Positions 46,244 to 57,465 of a stretch of DNA of 64,000 nt are shown piece by piece. The stretch covers positions 125,001 to 189,000 of the forward strand of contig CAWZYM010000112.1 in NCBI GenBank assembly GCA_963966185.1. Reading direction: 5' to 3'. The stretch's first letter is position 1. Each line of letters opens with the position of its first letter. A program made the translations under genes and the position numbers. The notes under the pieces are model-generated. The model did no database searches. It had not been told where the DNA came from and was given only the letters and a program-made list of their open reading frames with translations. The stretch is from Rhabditoides inermis (Eukaryota; Nematoda; Chromadorea; Rhabditida; Rhabditidae).

Positions 46244-48266
46244 GTGTATATGCACGCTTGTATGTACGGTATAAAACTCCTGGCCAGGAAAAACGACCCG
46301 GAGCAAGGTGTATCTGCACGGCTTGTCTGCACGGTCTATTAGTGAAAATATGAGAAAATTCCTGCATGCAAATGGACGCGAAAAGTTAAAGAACGTTTGA
46401 CGGCAAAGGCTATTTGCACGGTTGGTCTGTACGGTATATCTGCACGATCCATCTAGACGGCTTGTCAGTTCCGTGGATTCCACGGATCCGTGTCAGTTCC
46501 GTGGATTCCAGTTCCGTGGATTCCACGGATTCCACCGAATCATCGGAACTTCTGTGACTGTCTTGCCGCTCTTCTCTGCTCTCACAGTCTCTCGCTTTCT
46601 CCCTTTTCTCCTCGCATTCTCCTCTCTGGCAATATGATGGAGAAAAGAAGAGTCTATGTAGTGGTTGATAAACAACTTTTCCGGAATGAAGTTTTCATTT
46701 AACGAAATCATCATGGTCAATCATATTTTGATCTAAGCTTCACAAACTTCACAAATGTCTACCTGCACGGCTTGCCAAATGTCTATCTGCACGGCTGAAT
46801 TCCTGTCCAGGGAAATTCCTGCCCAGGAAAATTCCTTCAGGGAAATTCCTGCCCAGGGAAATTCCTGCCCAGGGAAATTCCTGGCCAGGGAAATTCTTGG
46901 CCAGGGAAATTCCTGTCCAGGGAAGTTCCTGCCCAGGGAAATTCCTGCCCAGGAAAATTCCTGCCCAGGTAAATTCCTGCCCAGGGAAATTCCTGCCCAG
47001 GGAAATTCCTGGCCAGGGAAATTCCTGTTCAGGGAAATTCCTGGCCAGGGAAATTCCTGGCCAGGGAAATTCCTGGCCAGGGAAATTTCTGGTCAGGGAA
47101 ATTCCTGCCCAAGAAAATTCCTGCCCAGGGAAATTCTGCCCAAAAGAACGTTTGACGGCAAAAGCTATCTGCACGGTTGGTCTGTACGGTACATCTGCAC
47201 GATCCATCTAGACGGCTTGTCAGTTCCGTGGATTCCACGGATCCGTGTCAGTTCCGTGGATTCCAGTTCCGTGGATTCCACGGATTCCACCGAATCATCG
47301 GAACTTCTGTGACTGTTTTGCCACTCTCCTCTGCTCTCACAGTCTCTCGCTTTCTCCCTTCTCTCCTCGCATTCTCATCTCTGGCAATATGATGGAGAGA
47401 AGAGAGAGTCTATGTAGTGGTTGATATACAACTTTTTCGGAATGAAGTTTTCATTTAACGAAATCATCATGGTCAATCATATTTTGATCTAAGCTTCACA
47501 AACTTCACAAATGTCTACCTGCACGGCTTGCCAAATGTCTATCTGCACGGCTGAATTCCTGTCCAGGGAAATTCCTGCCCAGGAAAATTCCTTCAGGGAA
47601 ATTCATGCCCAGGGAAATTCCTGCCCAGGGAAATTCCTGGCCAGGGAAATTCTTGGCCAGGGAAATTCCTGTCCAGGGAAGTTCCTGCCCAGGGAAATTC
47701 CTGCCCAGGAAAATTCCTGCCCAGGTAAATTCCTGCCCAGGGAAATTCCTGCCCAGGGAAATTCCTGGCCAGGGAAATTCCTGTTCAGGGAAATTCCTGG
47801 CCAGGGAAATTCCTGGCCAGGGAAATTCCTGGCCAGGGAAATTTCTGGTCAGGGAAATTCCTGCCCAAGAAAATTCCTGCCCAGGGAAATTCTGTCCAAA
47901 AGAACGTTTGACGGCAAAAGCTATCTGCACGGTTGGTCTGTACGGTACATCTGCACGATCCATCTAGACGGCTTGTCAGTTCCGTGGATTCCACGGATCC
48001 GTGTCAGTTCCGTGGATTCCAGTTCCGTGGATTCCACGGATTCCACCGAATCATCGGAACTTCTGTGACTGTTTTGCCACTCTCCTCTGCTCTCACAGTC
48101 TCTCGCTTTCTCCCTTCTCTCCTCGCATTCTCATCTCTGGCAATATGATGGAGAGAAGAGAGAGTCTATGTAGTGGTTGATATACAACTTTTTCGGAATG
48201 AAGTTTTCATTTAACGAAATCATCATGGTCAATCATATTTTGATCTAAACTTCACAAACTTCACAA
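46244..48266 (+). repeat. 756-bp tandem duplication with embedded minisatellite
   Basis: Units of exactly 756 bp, about 46395-47150 and 47151-47906, with a partial third to 48266. Each holds a segment with palindromes (TTCCGTGGATTCCACGGATC), a 290-bp stretch ending CTTCACAAATGTCTACCTGC, and the palindromic minisatellite (46797-47150, 47553-47905). Two copies differ at few positions. The short TGCACGGCTTG...TGCACGGTCTA phrases recur throughout. No convincing gene. Confidence 0.85.
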
Positions 48267-48587
48267 ATGTCTATCCGCACGGCCTGTCTGCACGGCTTGT
48301 CTGCTCGGTCTATCATTATGGAGTGCCTGCACTGTTCATATGCACCGTTTGTATGTACGGTATAAAATTCCTGGCCAGGGAAATCGATTCAGAGCAAGTA
48401 TGCAAATGGACTCTCGCTTTCTCCCATCTCTCCTCGCATTCTCCTCTATGGCAATATGATAGAGAGGAGAAAGAGAGTCTATGTAGTGGTTGATGAACAA
48501 CTTTTCCGGAATGAAGTTTTTATTTAACGAAATCATCATGGTCAATCATATTTTGATCTAAGCTTCACAAACTTCACAAATGTCTAC
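48267..48587. repeat. TGCACGG-type repeat fragment
   Basis: GCACGGCTTGTCTGC, GTTCATATGCACCGTTTGTA, one minisatellite unit (48360-48385) and a partial copy of the 290-bp stretch of the 756-bp unit, ending CACAAATGTCTACACT where element F copy 3 begins. Confidence 0.7.
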
Positions 48588-49378
48588 ACTACTCGCCACA
48601 TGGAATAGCAAAAGTGTGGGCCCGAGTGCCCCCGGTGTGGGCCCGAGTGGGCCCGTGCCCCGTATTTGATCATATCGAAATATTTTCTCATGAAATTTTG
48701 TATGCATATTGAGAAAAACGTTCCGCATCGATCTGCGTTTACAGAAATTTGAATTTTTGATTTTGATTTTTCCGGGCTCACATCCTGTGGGACCGGCGGT
48801 CCCACTAAGTGTCCCCGTTGTGGGACCGTGTGGGCCCGACGGGCTCACTCAGTGCCCCCGATGTGGGACCGTGTGGGCCCAAACACGATATCTTCCTATT
48901 TCGTCATTTTCATCAAAAACAAACATCACTAACGTAATCCACATAGTGTATTTAGGCTGGAAACATGTTTTGAGCGAAAAAATAAAACATGTTTCACTCA
49001 TCATGACATCATGAGATGACGTCACTTCGACAGGTCACACTTTCCCGCTTTTCATAAAAAAAAAACTACTCTAGTGTTTATTGTTTTGTTTGTGAGCTAC
49101 GTGTGGAAACTGATTTTCTTATTTGAATTGCACATATGATTGATAAATGATTGGTCCCCCGATAAAACGAACCTCCTTTAGCGCATCCAGGTCACCCCTA
49201 TGGTCATCCAATCGCATATCGCTACTTTGCCTTCAGCGGTTACAGTCTGCTGCGCGACTGGTGGTGTCACTGGGTCAACTTCTGAAAAGACACTCGAAAT
49301 GTCAAAATGCACTTTTGATGAAACACAGATATTAAAATCGATTGTTTCTGGTTTTCCGAATCAGGAATATACAGTACA
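48588..49378 (+). repeat. GGGCCC-rich element F, copy 3
   Basis: Direct copy of 42601-43475 with moderate divergence (GTGTCCCCGTTGTGGGAC). Ends in CCGAATCAGGAATATACAGT, after which the sequence differs from the other copies. Confidence 0.75.
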
Positions 49379-49925
49379 GCTCGAGTTAGGTGATCCCTGT
49401 CCATGGACGTCCATAGACGTCCGGGATTTTGGTGGACGTTTCTGGTGTCTCTCTCTTTACAGACTCTCTCGCGTTCCCATCGCCTCCTCCCCACAGGCAA
49501 TTTATGGTCCCTGTTTGAAGGGAATGTGGGCAGTGAGAAACTGACTTTTTGAAATGAACTTTTTCATGAAACGAAACCATTACTATCAGTTATGTTTTGT
49601 TCAGAGCATCTCGAATATACCATATTTCAAAGTGCTCCGATGAAATTCACTACTTACTGACTTTCAGTACTGGCTTCCCTTTTTACGTGAGTATTCAAAA
49701 CATAAACTATGAGAGACAAATGAAGTATTGTTCGCATTGTTTGTCTTAGTCTACATGCGGTTTGTGGTGACTGATTTTCATCATTTTAAATTCCAATATA
49801 ACTGGCCCCCCGATAAGACAAGGTCCCGTTGTTACATCCATTCACTTTCATTTGGCGTCCATGTACGGTGTGGACGTGTCTGGTGCTTCTACTCCATACA
49901 TATTATCTCGTTTTTCTCTCGCGAG
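49379..49925. other. Unassigned, no gene seen
   Basis: Contains GGACGTCCATAGACGTCCGG, a short palindromic motif, and CTCTCGCGTTCCCATCGCC. Frames are short and I recognise no family. It may be the unrepeated flank of element F or part of a further element. Confidence 0.4.
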
Positions 49926-50668
49926 ACGCATCGCACATGGCTATTCCGCCGATGGCGGTACAGTCGGACGCGACTGCTTGTGTGAAGTCTGAAACGTCAC
50001 TCGACTTTCTAGAATCTGAAAATTAAGAAATATAAATATTGTATTTATCTGTCTCGTGTGACCGACTTCAAGAAAATATCATGGTCCATAGGGCTCCGAT
50101 GAAATTCACTACTTGAATAGAGCCTCATAGTCAGGGTGGGTACAGTTCTGGTTCCAGCTGTCTTCGACAACAACACACCGGTGTGAGGGGGAGACATGGC
50201 GTGGCAGTCTGCCAAGAATGCCAAGTCTGACAAGCGATTGCAACTCTTCGGTGTTCGAGAAACCAGCTACAATTTCATTTGCATCGTTTCTGTCTTCTCG
50301 AGATGAGCAAAATGATGTCTTGTTTTTGTAATTTCGACCATTTTGAACATTTCCAGGTAGTGCCACCCGTGCTAGTTTCCAGTTGAACTTGAGTGATTGC
50401 GCAAATCCACACTCGACTCACTTATTTATGACCCTTCCCCACCGGCAAACGGTCGTGGCAGACTGCTAAACCATGCCTCCTCTCGCTTCGCCCCTATCCA
50501 ACTGTTTTTTTTGTGTTTGAGAAATCAGCTGTGATTGTCTGTGTACCGGCTTTCTCTTATCGAGACGAGTAACATGACGTATTTCAATTTTAATTTGGAC
50601 TATTTTGAACAAAAACAGATATCGCCAACCGGGCTAATTTCCAGATCAACTTGAGTGATGGTGCATGC
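49926..50668. repeat. Downstream repeat (DSR) copy 4
   Basis: Fourth copy of the roughly 735-bp unit, 8.9 kb from copy 3, again followed by the palindromic minisatellite at the same base (GGTGCATGCCCAGGG). The conserved DSR-minisatellite junction suggests they move or amplify together. Confidence 0.8.
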
Positions 50669-50800
50669 CCAGGGAAATTCCTGGCCAGGGAAATTCCTGG
50701 CCAGGGAAATTCCTGGCCAGGGAAATTCCTGCCCAGGAAATTTCCTGGCCACGGCAATTCCTGCACAAGAAACTTTCTGGCCAGGAATTCCTGTCTGCAC
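50669..50800. repeat. Short palindromic minisatellite
   Basis: About eight units, degenerate at the right end (CTGGCCACGGCAATTCC), passing into TGCACGG-type repeats. Confidence 0.85.
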
Positions 50801-52235
50801 GGCTTGTCTGCACGATCTTTCAGTCTGGCTTGTCTGCACTGTTTATATGCACGCTTGTATGTACGGTATAAAACTCCTGGCCAGGAAAAACGACCCGGAG
50901 CAAGGTGTATCTGCACGGCTTGTCTGCACGGTCTATTAGTGAAAATATGAGAAAATTCCTGCATGCAAACGGGACGCGAAAAGTTAAAGAACGTTTGACG
51001 GCAAAGGCTATCTGCACGGTTGGTCTGTACGGTATATCTGCACGATCCATCTGAACGGCTTGTCAGTTCCGTGGATTCCAAGGATCCGTGTCAGTTCCGT
51101 GGATTCCAGTTCCGTGGATTACACGGATCCGTCATCCGTGTCAGTTCCGTGGATTCCAGTTCCGTGGATTCCACGGATTTCACCGAATCATCGGAACTTC
51201 TGTGACTGTCTTGCCACTCTCCTCTGCTTTCACAGTCTCTCGCTTTCTTCCCTCTCTCCTCGCATTCTCCTCTATGGCAATATCATTATGGTTTGCATGC
51301 ACTGTTCAAGCCGTGTCTATGAACATTGCATGCAAACCATAATGATAGACCGTGCAGGCAAGCCGTGCAGATAGACATTTGTGAAGTTTGTGAAGCTTAG
51401 ATCAAAATATGATTGACCATGATGATTTCGTTTAATGAAAACTTCATTCCGGAAAGGTTGTTCATCAACCACTACATAGACTCTCTCTCTCTCTCCTCTC
51501 CATCATATTGCCAGAGAGGAGAATGCGAGGAGAGAGGGGAGAAAGCGAGAGACTGTGAGAGCAGAGGAGAGTGGCAAGACAGTCACAGAAATTCCGATGA
51601 TTCAGATGAACAGTACTGTACACCGTGCAGACAGAGACAAACCGTGCAGAAAGCCTTGACGGTCAACCGTTCTTAAACGTTTCGCGTCCATTTGCATACT
51701 TGCTCTGGATCGATTTCCCTGGCCAGGAATTTCATACCGTACATACAAGCGGTGCATATGAACAGTGCAGACAATCCATAATGATAGACCTAGCAGACAA
51801 GCCGTGCAGACAGGAATTTCCCTGGCCAGGAATTTCCCTGGGCAGGAATTTTCCTGGCCAGGAATTTCTCTGGCAAACCATACTGATAGACGGTGCAGGC
51901 AAGCCGTGCAGATAGACATTTGTGAAGTTTGTGAAGCTTAGATCAAAATATGATTGACCATGATGATTTCGTTAAATGAAAACTTCATTCCGGAAAAGTT
52001 GTTCATCAACCACTACATAGACTCTCTTTCTCATCTCCATCATATTGCCATAGAGGAGATTGCGAGGAGAGAGGGGAGAAAGCTAGAGTCCATTTGCATA
52101 CTTGCTCTGGATCGATTTCCCTGGCCAGGAATTTTATACCGTACATACAAGCGGTGCATATGAACAGTGCATACAAGCCATACTGATAGACCGTGCAGAA
52201 AAGCCGTGCAGACAGGAATTCCTGGCCAGAGCTGC
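50801..52235. repeat. TGCACGG-type mosaic with inverted segments
   Basis: 50838-51060 copies 46240-46470. 51060-51290 copies the TTCCGTGGATTCC palindromic segment with an extra duplication. 51330-51600 and 51890-52110 are inverted copies of the 290-bp stretch of the 756-bp unit. Two short minisatellite pieces lie at 51808-51880 and 52216-52230. The forward and inverted segments meet at 51290-51340 around TTTGCATGCACTGTTCAAGC / GCATGCAAACC, forming another large inverted repeat. Confidence 0.75.
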
Positions 52236-52280
52236 AAAAGTAATTGACGTTACGTGTACACTATACAATGTATTTTTCAG

Positions 52281-52409
52281 TGCCCGAACGAGTTCGAAAT
52301 GCCGTTTTCGATCAAGGGAACGAAACGACGCATCCTCTCACTGCTCGGAGTGGGCGGCTGCAGCGAGAGGGACAGGGAACACGACAGGTTCTATCCCGCG
52401 TCACCCAGG
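52281..52409 (+). CDS. Possible internal exon of an unrecognised gene
   Basis: 129 bp (43 codons, no stop) bounded by TATTTTTCAG and GGTCAGTG, both good splice signals for compact introns. The reading begins CPNEFEMPFSIKGTKRR and contains LLGVGGCSERDREHDRFYP. It has a codon-like composition unlike the surrounding repeats. I recognise no family. No partner exon with matching phase is certain nearby. An exon fragment captured by the adjacent element E3 is a second possibility. Confidence 0.35.
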
Positions 52410-52464
52410 GTCAGTGTATCGATTGGTGTGATCGATTCATAGATTTCGATTGGTATCGATAGGT

Positions 52465-52727
52465 ATTAAAGAGGGCGCGCAGCGCCCTCTCTTTTGGGTT
52501 AAAATAAGGCTAGCGCTCGAATTTTTTTATCTTACAGTATCAAAAGGTCTATTTTCAACCGGATACCGAAATCAATTTCCCGACATACAACATTTGCTCG
52601 CATTAGTTATTATTGCAGAAAGAGCAGGTTTGTTTACTATTTAGATTGATAAAATGCATGAGCTTTTGTTGCATTACGTTGAGTAACACAAACTCTTCTC
52701 TTACGGAAGTCTTTTTAAAAGATAATG
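52465..52727 (-). mobile_element. Helitron/Helentron-like element E3, short
   Basis: The minus-strand 3' end is the GC hairpin (GAGGGCGCGCAGCGCCCTCT on the plus strand, about 52470-52490), followed on the minus strand by TTTAAT. The other end has one arm of the family's inverted-repeat module (AGCAGGTTTGTTTACT, GCATGAGCTTTTGTTG, TCTTTTTAAAAGATAATG). Only about 265 bp and without the second arm, so probably an internally deleted copy. Confidence 0.5.
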
Positions 52728-52930
52728 AATGTGTTTTTATTGGATTTCATATAAATCTATCTACATTAACATGAACCACAAAACATTTTTTTAAAGAAAT
52801 CCAACAGTTCACCCACCTTGTTGAGTCCAAAATTGTATAAAATTTACAAAAAAAAGAGTTGAGGTGATGCCGATGTGAAAATTTAAATTTCAATGTCATT
52901 TCTATGTAAAATCATATATTACAAAAAGGT
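52728..52930. other. AT-rich, nothing recognised
   Basis: No frame, repeat or structure that I can support. Confidence 0.5.
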
Positions 52931-53049
52931 TTGCCACCAGCCGGAAGCGAACTCTCCTACCTATAGTATATAGCAAGGGAAATTTCTCTGTGACGCCACT
53001 ATAAGCTTCATTTGCATATTTTTGTGACTTTTGTAATGGCTGGTGGACT
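52931..53049. repeat. Small inverted-repeat (MITE-like) element
   Basis: About 119 bp with ends GCCACCAGCC (52931) and GGCTGGTGGA (53040-53049) in inverted orientation, AT-rich inside. No transposase. Possibly part of a tRNA-derived retroposon with the next feature. Confidence 0.45.
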
Positions 53050-53081
53050 CGTGATGATGCCGATATGTCAGCAAAATCCTT

Positions 53082-53161
53082 TGCCCGCGCCGGGATTCGA
53101 ACCCGTGGGTGTGGCGAGTGTGGGCGCGCCCGTGCGCCTTAGACCACTACACCACTTGGGC
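53082..53161 (-). repeat. tRNA-like sequence (tRNA pseudogene or SINE head)
   Basis: On the minus strand there is an A-box-like GTGTAGTGGTCTAAGGC and a perfect B box GGTTCGAATCC in a T-arm CGGG-TTCGAAT-CCCG, with 80 bp from GCCCAAG to CGCGGGC. The acceptor ends pair in only five of seven positions and no proper anticodon stem forms, so a working tRNA is unlikely. Pol III transcription signals are nevertheless intact. Confidence 0.5.
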
Positions 53162-53882
53162 TTGTGTGAGCAGAGCGCGAGAGAGCAATGAGGTGGCAGC
53201 GAGGGGGCGTGGCCTGCGATAGCGCACGTGTGTGAATGGGTGTGAATGGGTGATGGCGAATGATATCGATGATTGCGCAACGGGGATGAAAGGGACAACA
53301 TGTGGAATGTGTTGGGGAGTGATTGGGCATGTGTATTGGATACGTTTTGCATTGATATCGATGAATAAATAAATCAAGTGCACGGGTTTTAATTGGTTGG
53401 TGCGTGCAATCGGCTGTAATGAAGCGGGTATGCGTCGTGGACATGTTTTGTTTGTTTCAATATTTTCTTTTCATTATATTCTTTTGTTCTAATCGCGTTT
53501 TGTCACTTTGATATGCGTTTAATATCAAAATAATCGCTTGAAACGCGTTTCGCAAAAACATCGTGTTTCGTTGTGCGGTGTATGGTGTAGCACAGTGATG
53601 ATGACAATTCAAACAGCTGTGCGTGCGTGTTTTTGTTTATTTCTTTGTTTTGCGATGTTTTTATAATGTAATTCGTGTTGCAATGTGTTTTATAATTTTT
53701 GTCGATACTAATTTGACGTGCTGTATGCGTTTGTATTGCGTGTCGCACTCGTTCCATCGCGTTATCACTCGCATTGCATATTCGAATGTTTTTGAATTTT
53801 GTTGATTTTGTTGTTGTTGTATATTGAATGTTGTTTCATTTGTTTGCAACGTGTTTTACATGTTCATTATCATCTGTTTCAG
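53162..53882. other. G/T-rich intergenic or intronic sequence
   Basis: No supported gene. From about 53450 the plus strand becomes T- and G-rich like the introns of the following gene, so it may be intron or 5' flank of that gene. Confidence 0.4.
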
Positions 53883-54863
53883 GGTCAACCACCAAGGACA
53901 AGCCGGTCTGCTGCTCCATCGCCGAGCCTGTGAAGGTGTGTGATTTTATTTATTTACGTTTCACGATGTGTGATCACATTGGACCGTGTTATTCTTGCGT
54001 AGTATGTTTGTGATCAATGTTCTTTGTTGTACTATTCATAATACAGTTTGTTTCAGAGCCGCTGCTCTCCATTCGGCCGCTCTTCTGCGGCATCGACGCG
54101 GGCCTGTGCGAGGTGTGCTTGTTAGTCTTGTTATTGTTTTTTACAATTTGTTTTACGATGAATGATAAGTTCGAACGAGTTGTACTTGAGTTGTTGTGTG
54201 TTGTAATACGAATTGTTGCAGATTCGTGCTCGCGAGGACTTGCTGTCGGTCTGCTGCCCCGTCGTCATCTTCCCCGTCTTCACCAAGTTCAGGATGTGTT
54301 CGTTATTATTTTTTATTGTTGTTTTGTAAGCAAAACACAACGTGTTCAAGATGTTTAATGTTGTTTGTTTCAGGGCCAACCATCAAGGACACGCCGTTTC
54401 GCTGTTGTGTCTCCGAGGCTGTGAAGGTGTGTTTTTTTTTTAATCATGTTTTCACGATGTCTGATGACATTGGACCGTGGTATTTTTGTGTAGTTTGTTT
54501 GTGATCGTTGTACTTTGTTGTGTTATGTGCAAAACTATTTGTTTCAGAGCCGCTCCTCCTTTCTCGGCCGCTTCTCCCTCGTCCTCGACGCCGGAGTGTT
54601 CAAGGTGTGCTTGTTTTTGGGGTTTTTTTTGTTGTGTCTTGTTTCGTAATACCAATTGTTGCAGACTCGCGCCTACGAGGATGGCATGCCGGACTGCTGC
54701 GGCTGTCTCTGTTGCTCCATCGTCACCAAGTACAAGGTGTGTTCTTTATTTTTTTTTTTTATTGTTTTTGTGAGTGAACGTCTAACTTGTTGTTCAGGGT
54801 TCTGCTGCCGACGTTCTCCCTCTTGCTGGTGTCGGGCTCGTCGTCGCTGGACTACAAGACTAA
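53883..54863 (+). CDS. Unrecognised cysteine-rich gene with duplicated exon triplet
   Basis: Seven exon-like blocks with AG/GT borders: 53883-53935, 54057-54112, 54222-54293, 54374-54426, 54548-54604, 54665-54736, and a last one from 54798 to a stop at 54863 (or 54894 in another frame). Blocks 1-3 and 4-6 are homologous: KDKPVCCSIAEPVK with KDTPFRCCVSEAVK, IDAGLCE with LDAGVFK, and IRAREDLLSVCCPV with TRAYEDGMPDCCGC. Exon lengths match (53, 56/57, 72). In the first triplet the middle block is one base shorter and the third block's donor reads AT instead of GT, so that triplet looks decayed. The joined reading of blocks 4-7 stays open through their junctions. Cys-rich and hydrophobic segments may suggest a membrane or secreted protein. 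I recognise no family. Confidence 0.4.
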
Positions 54864-55311
54864 GAAGCTCAAGACGGACGCGCTCTCGACATAAAGGTAG
54901 ACGTTTATTCTCAGATTTTGTACCTATGCATAGATTGGAGTTTTGGATGTGTGGTTGTAGCATTAAAAATATGTACACATTGTGTTGTAGTTTGTTTAAA
55001 CTAATAAAACACTCTTTAGCAAACATGTTGTTGTGATATGAATTATGGTGGTGGTTTGTGAGTTACGGTTTTGGTAGATGGAGTATTTACAAAGGATGGA
55101 GTTGGAATGATTGTAGTTTAATTGATGATGTTTACTGTTTGGTTTTTTGTTCTTCCTCGACCTGCATAACATTGATTGAGTGGACACATTGCTTGACAGA
55201 TCGTTCCATCAGCCTACAACCTACGCCACAGCGGGGGCAGCGTGTCCCTCTTACTTGTCCACTCCCACTTCTTCAACTTGCGTTTGCGTGTTGAATGCAT
55301 AGCAGGCTGGA
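54864..55311. other. 3' flank with a possible further exon
   Basis: Mostly T-rich non-coding. At about 55200, after CATTGCTTGACAG, a reading IVPSAYNLRHSGG followed by SLLLVHSHFFNL stays open to about 55320 and could be one more exon. No partner signal decides this. Confidence 0.25.
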
Positions 55312-55402
55312 TCAATAATTGTAGGGGGGGTCGAGGGGGGGCGGAGCCCCCCTCGGCGGGGGGGTCCAAGGGGGGGCGGCAGCCCCCCCTTGAGGTAAAA
55401 AA
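55312..55402. repeat. G-run palindromic repeat
   Basis: Runs of six to eight G (GTAGGGGGGGTCGAGGGGGG) alternate with matching C runs (GGAGCCCCCCTCGG, GCAGCCCCCCCTTG). It can form strong hairpins or G-quadruplexes. No coding role. Confidence 0.8.
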
Positions 55403-55865
55403 AGTTGAGAGCATTTTTTCAAATTTTTTTTTCTTTCGTTAAACAAAAACATTTCACTCCCCTTTTGTATCCACTCCCTCTTCCAGGCTAGTCGAGCCAT
55501 GTGTCTCAACGGGCGCAATCGCTAACCACAACACTACCGTGCGCACGATAGAGCACGCGATCTAAACGATATCAGTGCAATCCACAGGCAGTGCGGATTG
55601 TGCACCTCCTGTCTGCTGGGGGCAGCCGGTGCGCGTATCTCGCTTCCTACAACAGCTAGCGTTACCAAAATCGAAACTTAACCATTTTCTAACATCCTGA
55701 TAACATCTATCAGCATCACATTGTTCTCGTAAAGATTCTAAGGGACCTTTCGTTCAGTCGCCTTTTGCCGATTCTAGCGCGCGACTAGGGTTAACACAAA
55801 CCAACCAGCGCTGCCGCGCTGGTTGTAATTCCCCGCTTTCCTGATTCAATTCCTCATTCCTCTTT
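55403..55865. other. Non-coding, with one GC hairpin
   Basis: No supported gene. A hairpin, AACCAGCGCTGCCGCGCTGG, lies at 55803-55822 just before the LINE. It resembles the end hairpins of Helitron-type elements, but I see no matching other end. Confidence 0.35.
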
Positions 55866-55908
55866 TGAGTGTTCTTCCTACGTTTTCCCCTTGTGAATCC
55901 CCCATCCC

Positions 55909-56801
55909 TTGTTTCTAACTACAAGGACTGTTTCTGCTTCTGTGGCGCCTTCCACCAACATGCCCTCCATGCCGGATGTCAGCATCCTGATATCCGAATT
56001 GCATACGACCCTTGCTAGCGATACATCGATCAATGCCACCACGCGCCTTTTGCTGCAGTGTTCGCTCGCTAACCTCTCTTTCATGTCGCATATGCAGCTG
56101 CAGTCTATGTTGGCTAAGACTCCCCCTGTTCCCCCTGTCGCTGTCGATGTGCCGGCTGTCACGAATGAGTGTATCGAGGAGCGCGAGCGGCAGCGTTGCG
56201 CGGTCCTTATCAATCTGCCTGAGTGTGATTCGACCTGTCCGCCTGATCGCGTGTACAAAGACTTTGATGACGTGCGTCGGATCGCTTACGACGTGGGTCT
56301 CGAGTACCGCGTGATGGATGTGTTCCGGATGGGTGACGTGGGCACTAAGCCGCGTCTCACCAAGGTTGTGTTTTCGTGTTCGGACGCCGCGCGCTCGTTC
56401 ATTGCCAAGTTCCGTTCCTCCAAGCACAAAAACTGCTCGTTCAAGGGGATCAAGGTGCGCGAGTCTCAGTCTAAGAGCGAGCGTGAAGCGTATAGGCGTC
56501 TCGAGAAGGAATGCAAGGCGCAGCGCGCAAGGCTACCGGCAAGAACCTGATCATATACGCGAACCGCATAGTGGAGAGGTGTGGAATTGACACCCTCAAG
56601 CAAGAGCTTCGCGCTGCCAACTCTGGTCCGACCGGCGCGAATACCACCTCGCCCCACAAGCAGCGCACGTTCCCGTTCCAGCAGAACCTCGACGTGTCGA
56701 TGGACACGGATCAGAGTGTCGTGACTGCTGCAGCGGGTTCTGCCGGAAATCACTCTCCCCTCGTGTCCGCCGCTGCCTCCTCCCAGCAGTCGAAAAACTA
56801 A
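55909..56801 (+). pseudogene. LINE ORF1 (nucleic-acid-binding protein)
   Basis: First frame 55909-56550: a leading region, then ERQRCAVLINLPECDST, VMDVFRMGDVGTKPRLTKV, SDAARSFIAKFRSS and KVRESQSKSEREAYRRLEKE. This order is typical of ORF1 proteins of CR1/jockey-type LINEs with an RRM-like fold. Around 56515-56530 one base is gained or lost, and the reading continues in the next frame (ARKATGKNLIIYANRIVERC) to a stop at 56799. Start could be 55909 or the ATG at 55960. ORF1 proteins bind the element's RNA (family knowledge). Confidence 0.65.
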
Positions 56802-56833
56802 AAGCGCGTCGCACTCTCCCCGCACTCTCACTA

Positions 56834-57465
56834 TTCTTATTCAACAGCCGTAGTATAGTAAACAAACTCCCCATTCTATATGCATTCCTTAATTCAAACC
56901 GCCCTGATATTGTTTTAATCACCGAGTCTTTTTTGGTCTAATAAAACGATTTCTGATAGCCAACTTGTTCGTGATTTGCCGTATTCTGTGATGCGCCAAG
57001 ACCGTAACCGTCACGGAGGAGGTATTCTTGTATTGATTCGCGACCATCTGATTTCTGAGAGAATGAAACTCACCGTCAAGTCCACTTGTGATTCCGATTT
57101 CATGAGCTGCGAACATTTCATCATTCTCGCTGGTGATTTTAATATCGACCCATCCCTCGATGCTTCATATGCGCGCTTTGGTGACTTAGTGACGTCATTC
57201 GATCTCTCACATTGTGTAACCACGCCTACCCGCGATCACCGCATGATCGATTGGATATTGAGTAACTAGTATCTGTTAAAGTGAGAGACTCTTTCGGTTC
57301 ATCTGACCATTCCACTGTTCATGCCACGATCGAATGTCCTTTGAGTGAACCGTTCCCTATGCCCTATCCAAACTTCCATGCTGCTGACTTCTCCGCGATT
57401 CGTGCTGCCGTCAGTGCTATTGACTGGTTCGAATTTCTCGATGGTTGCGACTCACTATGCCACAT
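56834..57465 (+). pseudogene. LINE ORF2 endonuclease (AP-like) part
   Basis: Starts LFLFNSRSIVNKLPILYAF, PDIVLITESFL (catalytic Glu region), then a stop and frameshift at about 56940. Continues RHGGGILVLIRDHLISERM, is shortened internally at DFMSCEHFIILA, then GDFNIDP (metal and phosphate site), DHRMIDWILSN, FGSSDHSTVHATI. These are the ordered motifs of LINE apurinic-like endonucleases, which nick the target DNA. A second frameshift lies near 57270. Non-functional. Confidence 0.7.

Noticed and set aside
55480..55560. Second tRNA-like sequence on the minus strand (GTGTTGTGGTTAGCGATTGC, then GGCTCGACTAG)
   Set aside because: The A-box-like part is reasonable but the B box is weak and no cloverleaf forms. 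Not enough to call a tRNA or SINE.
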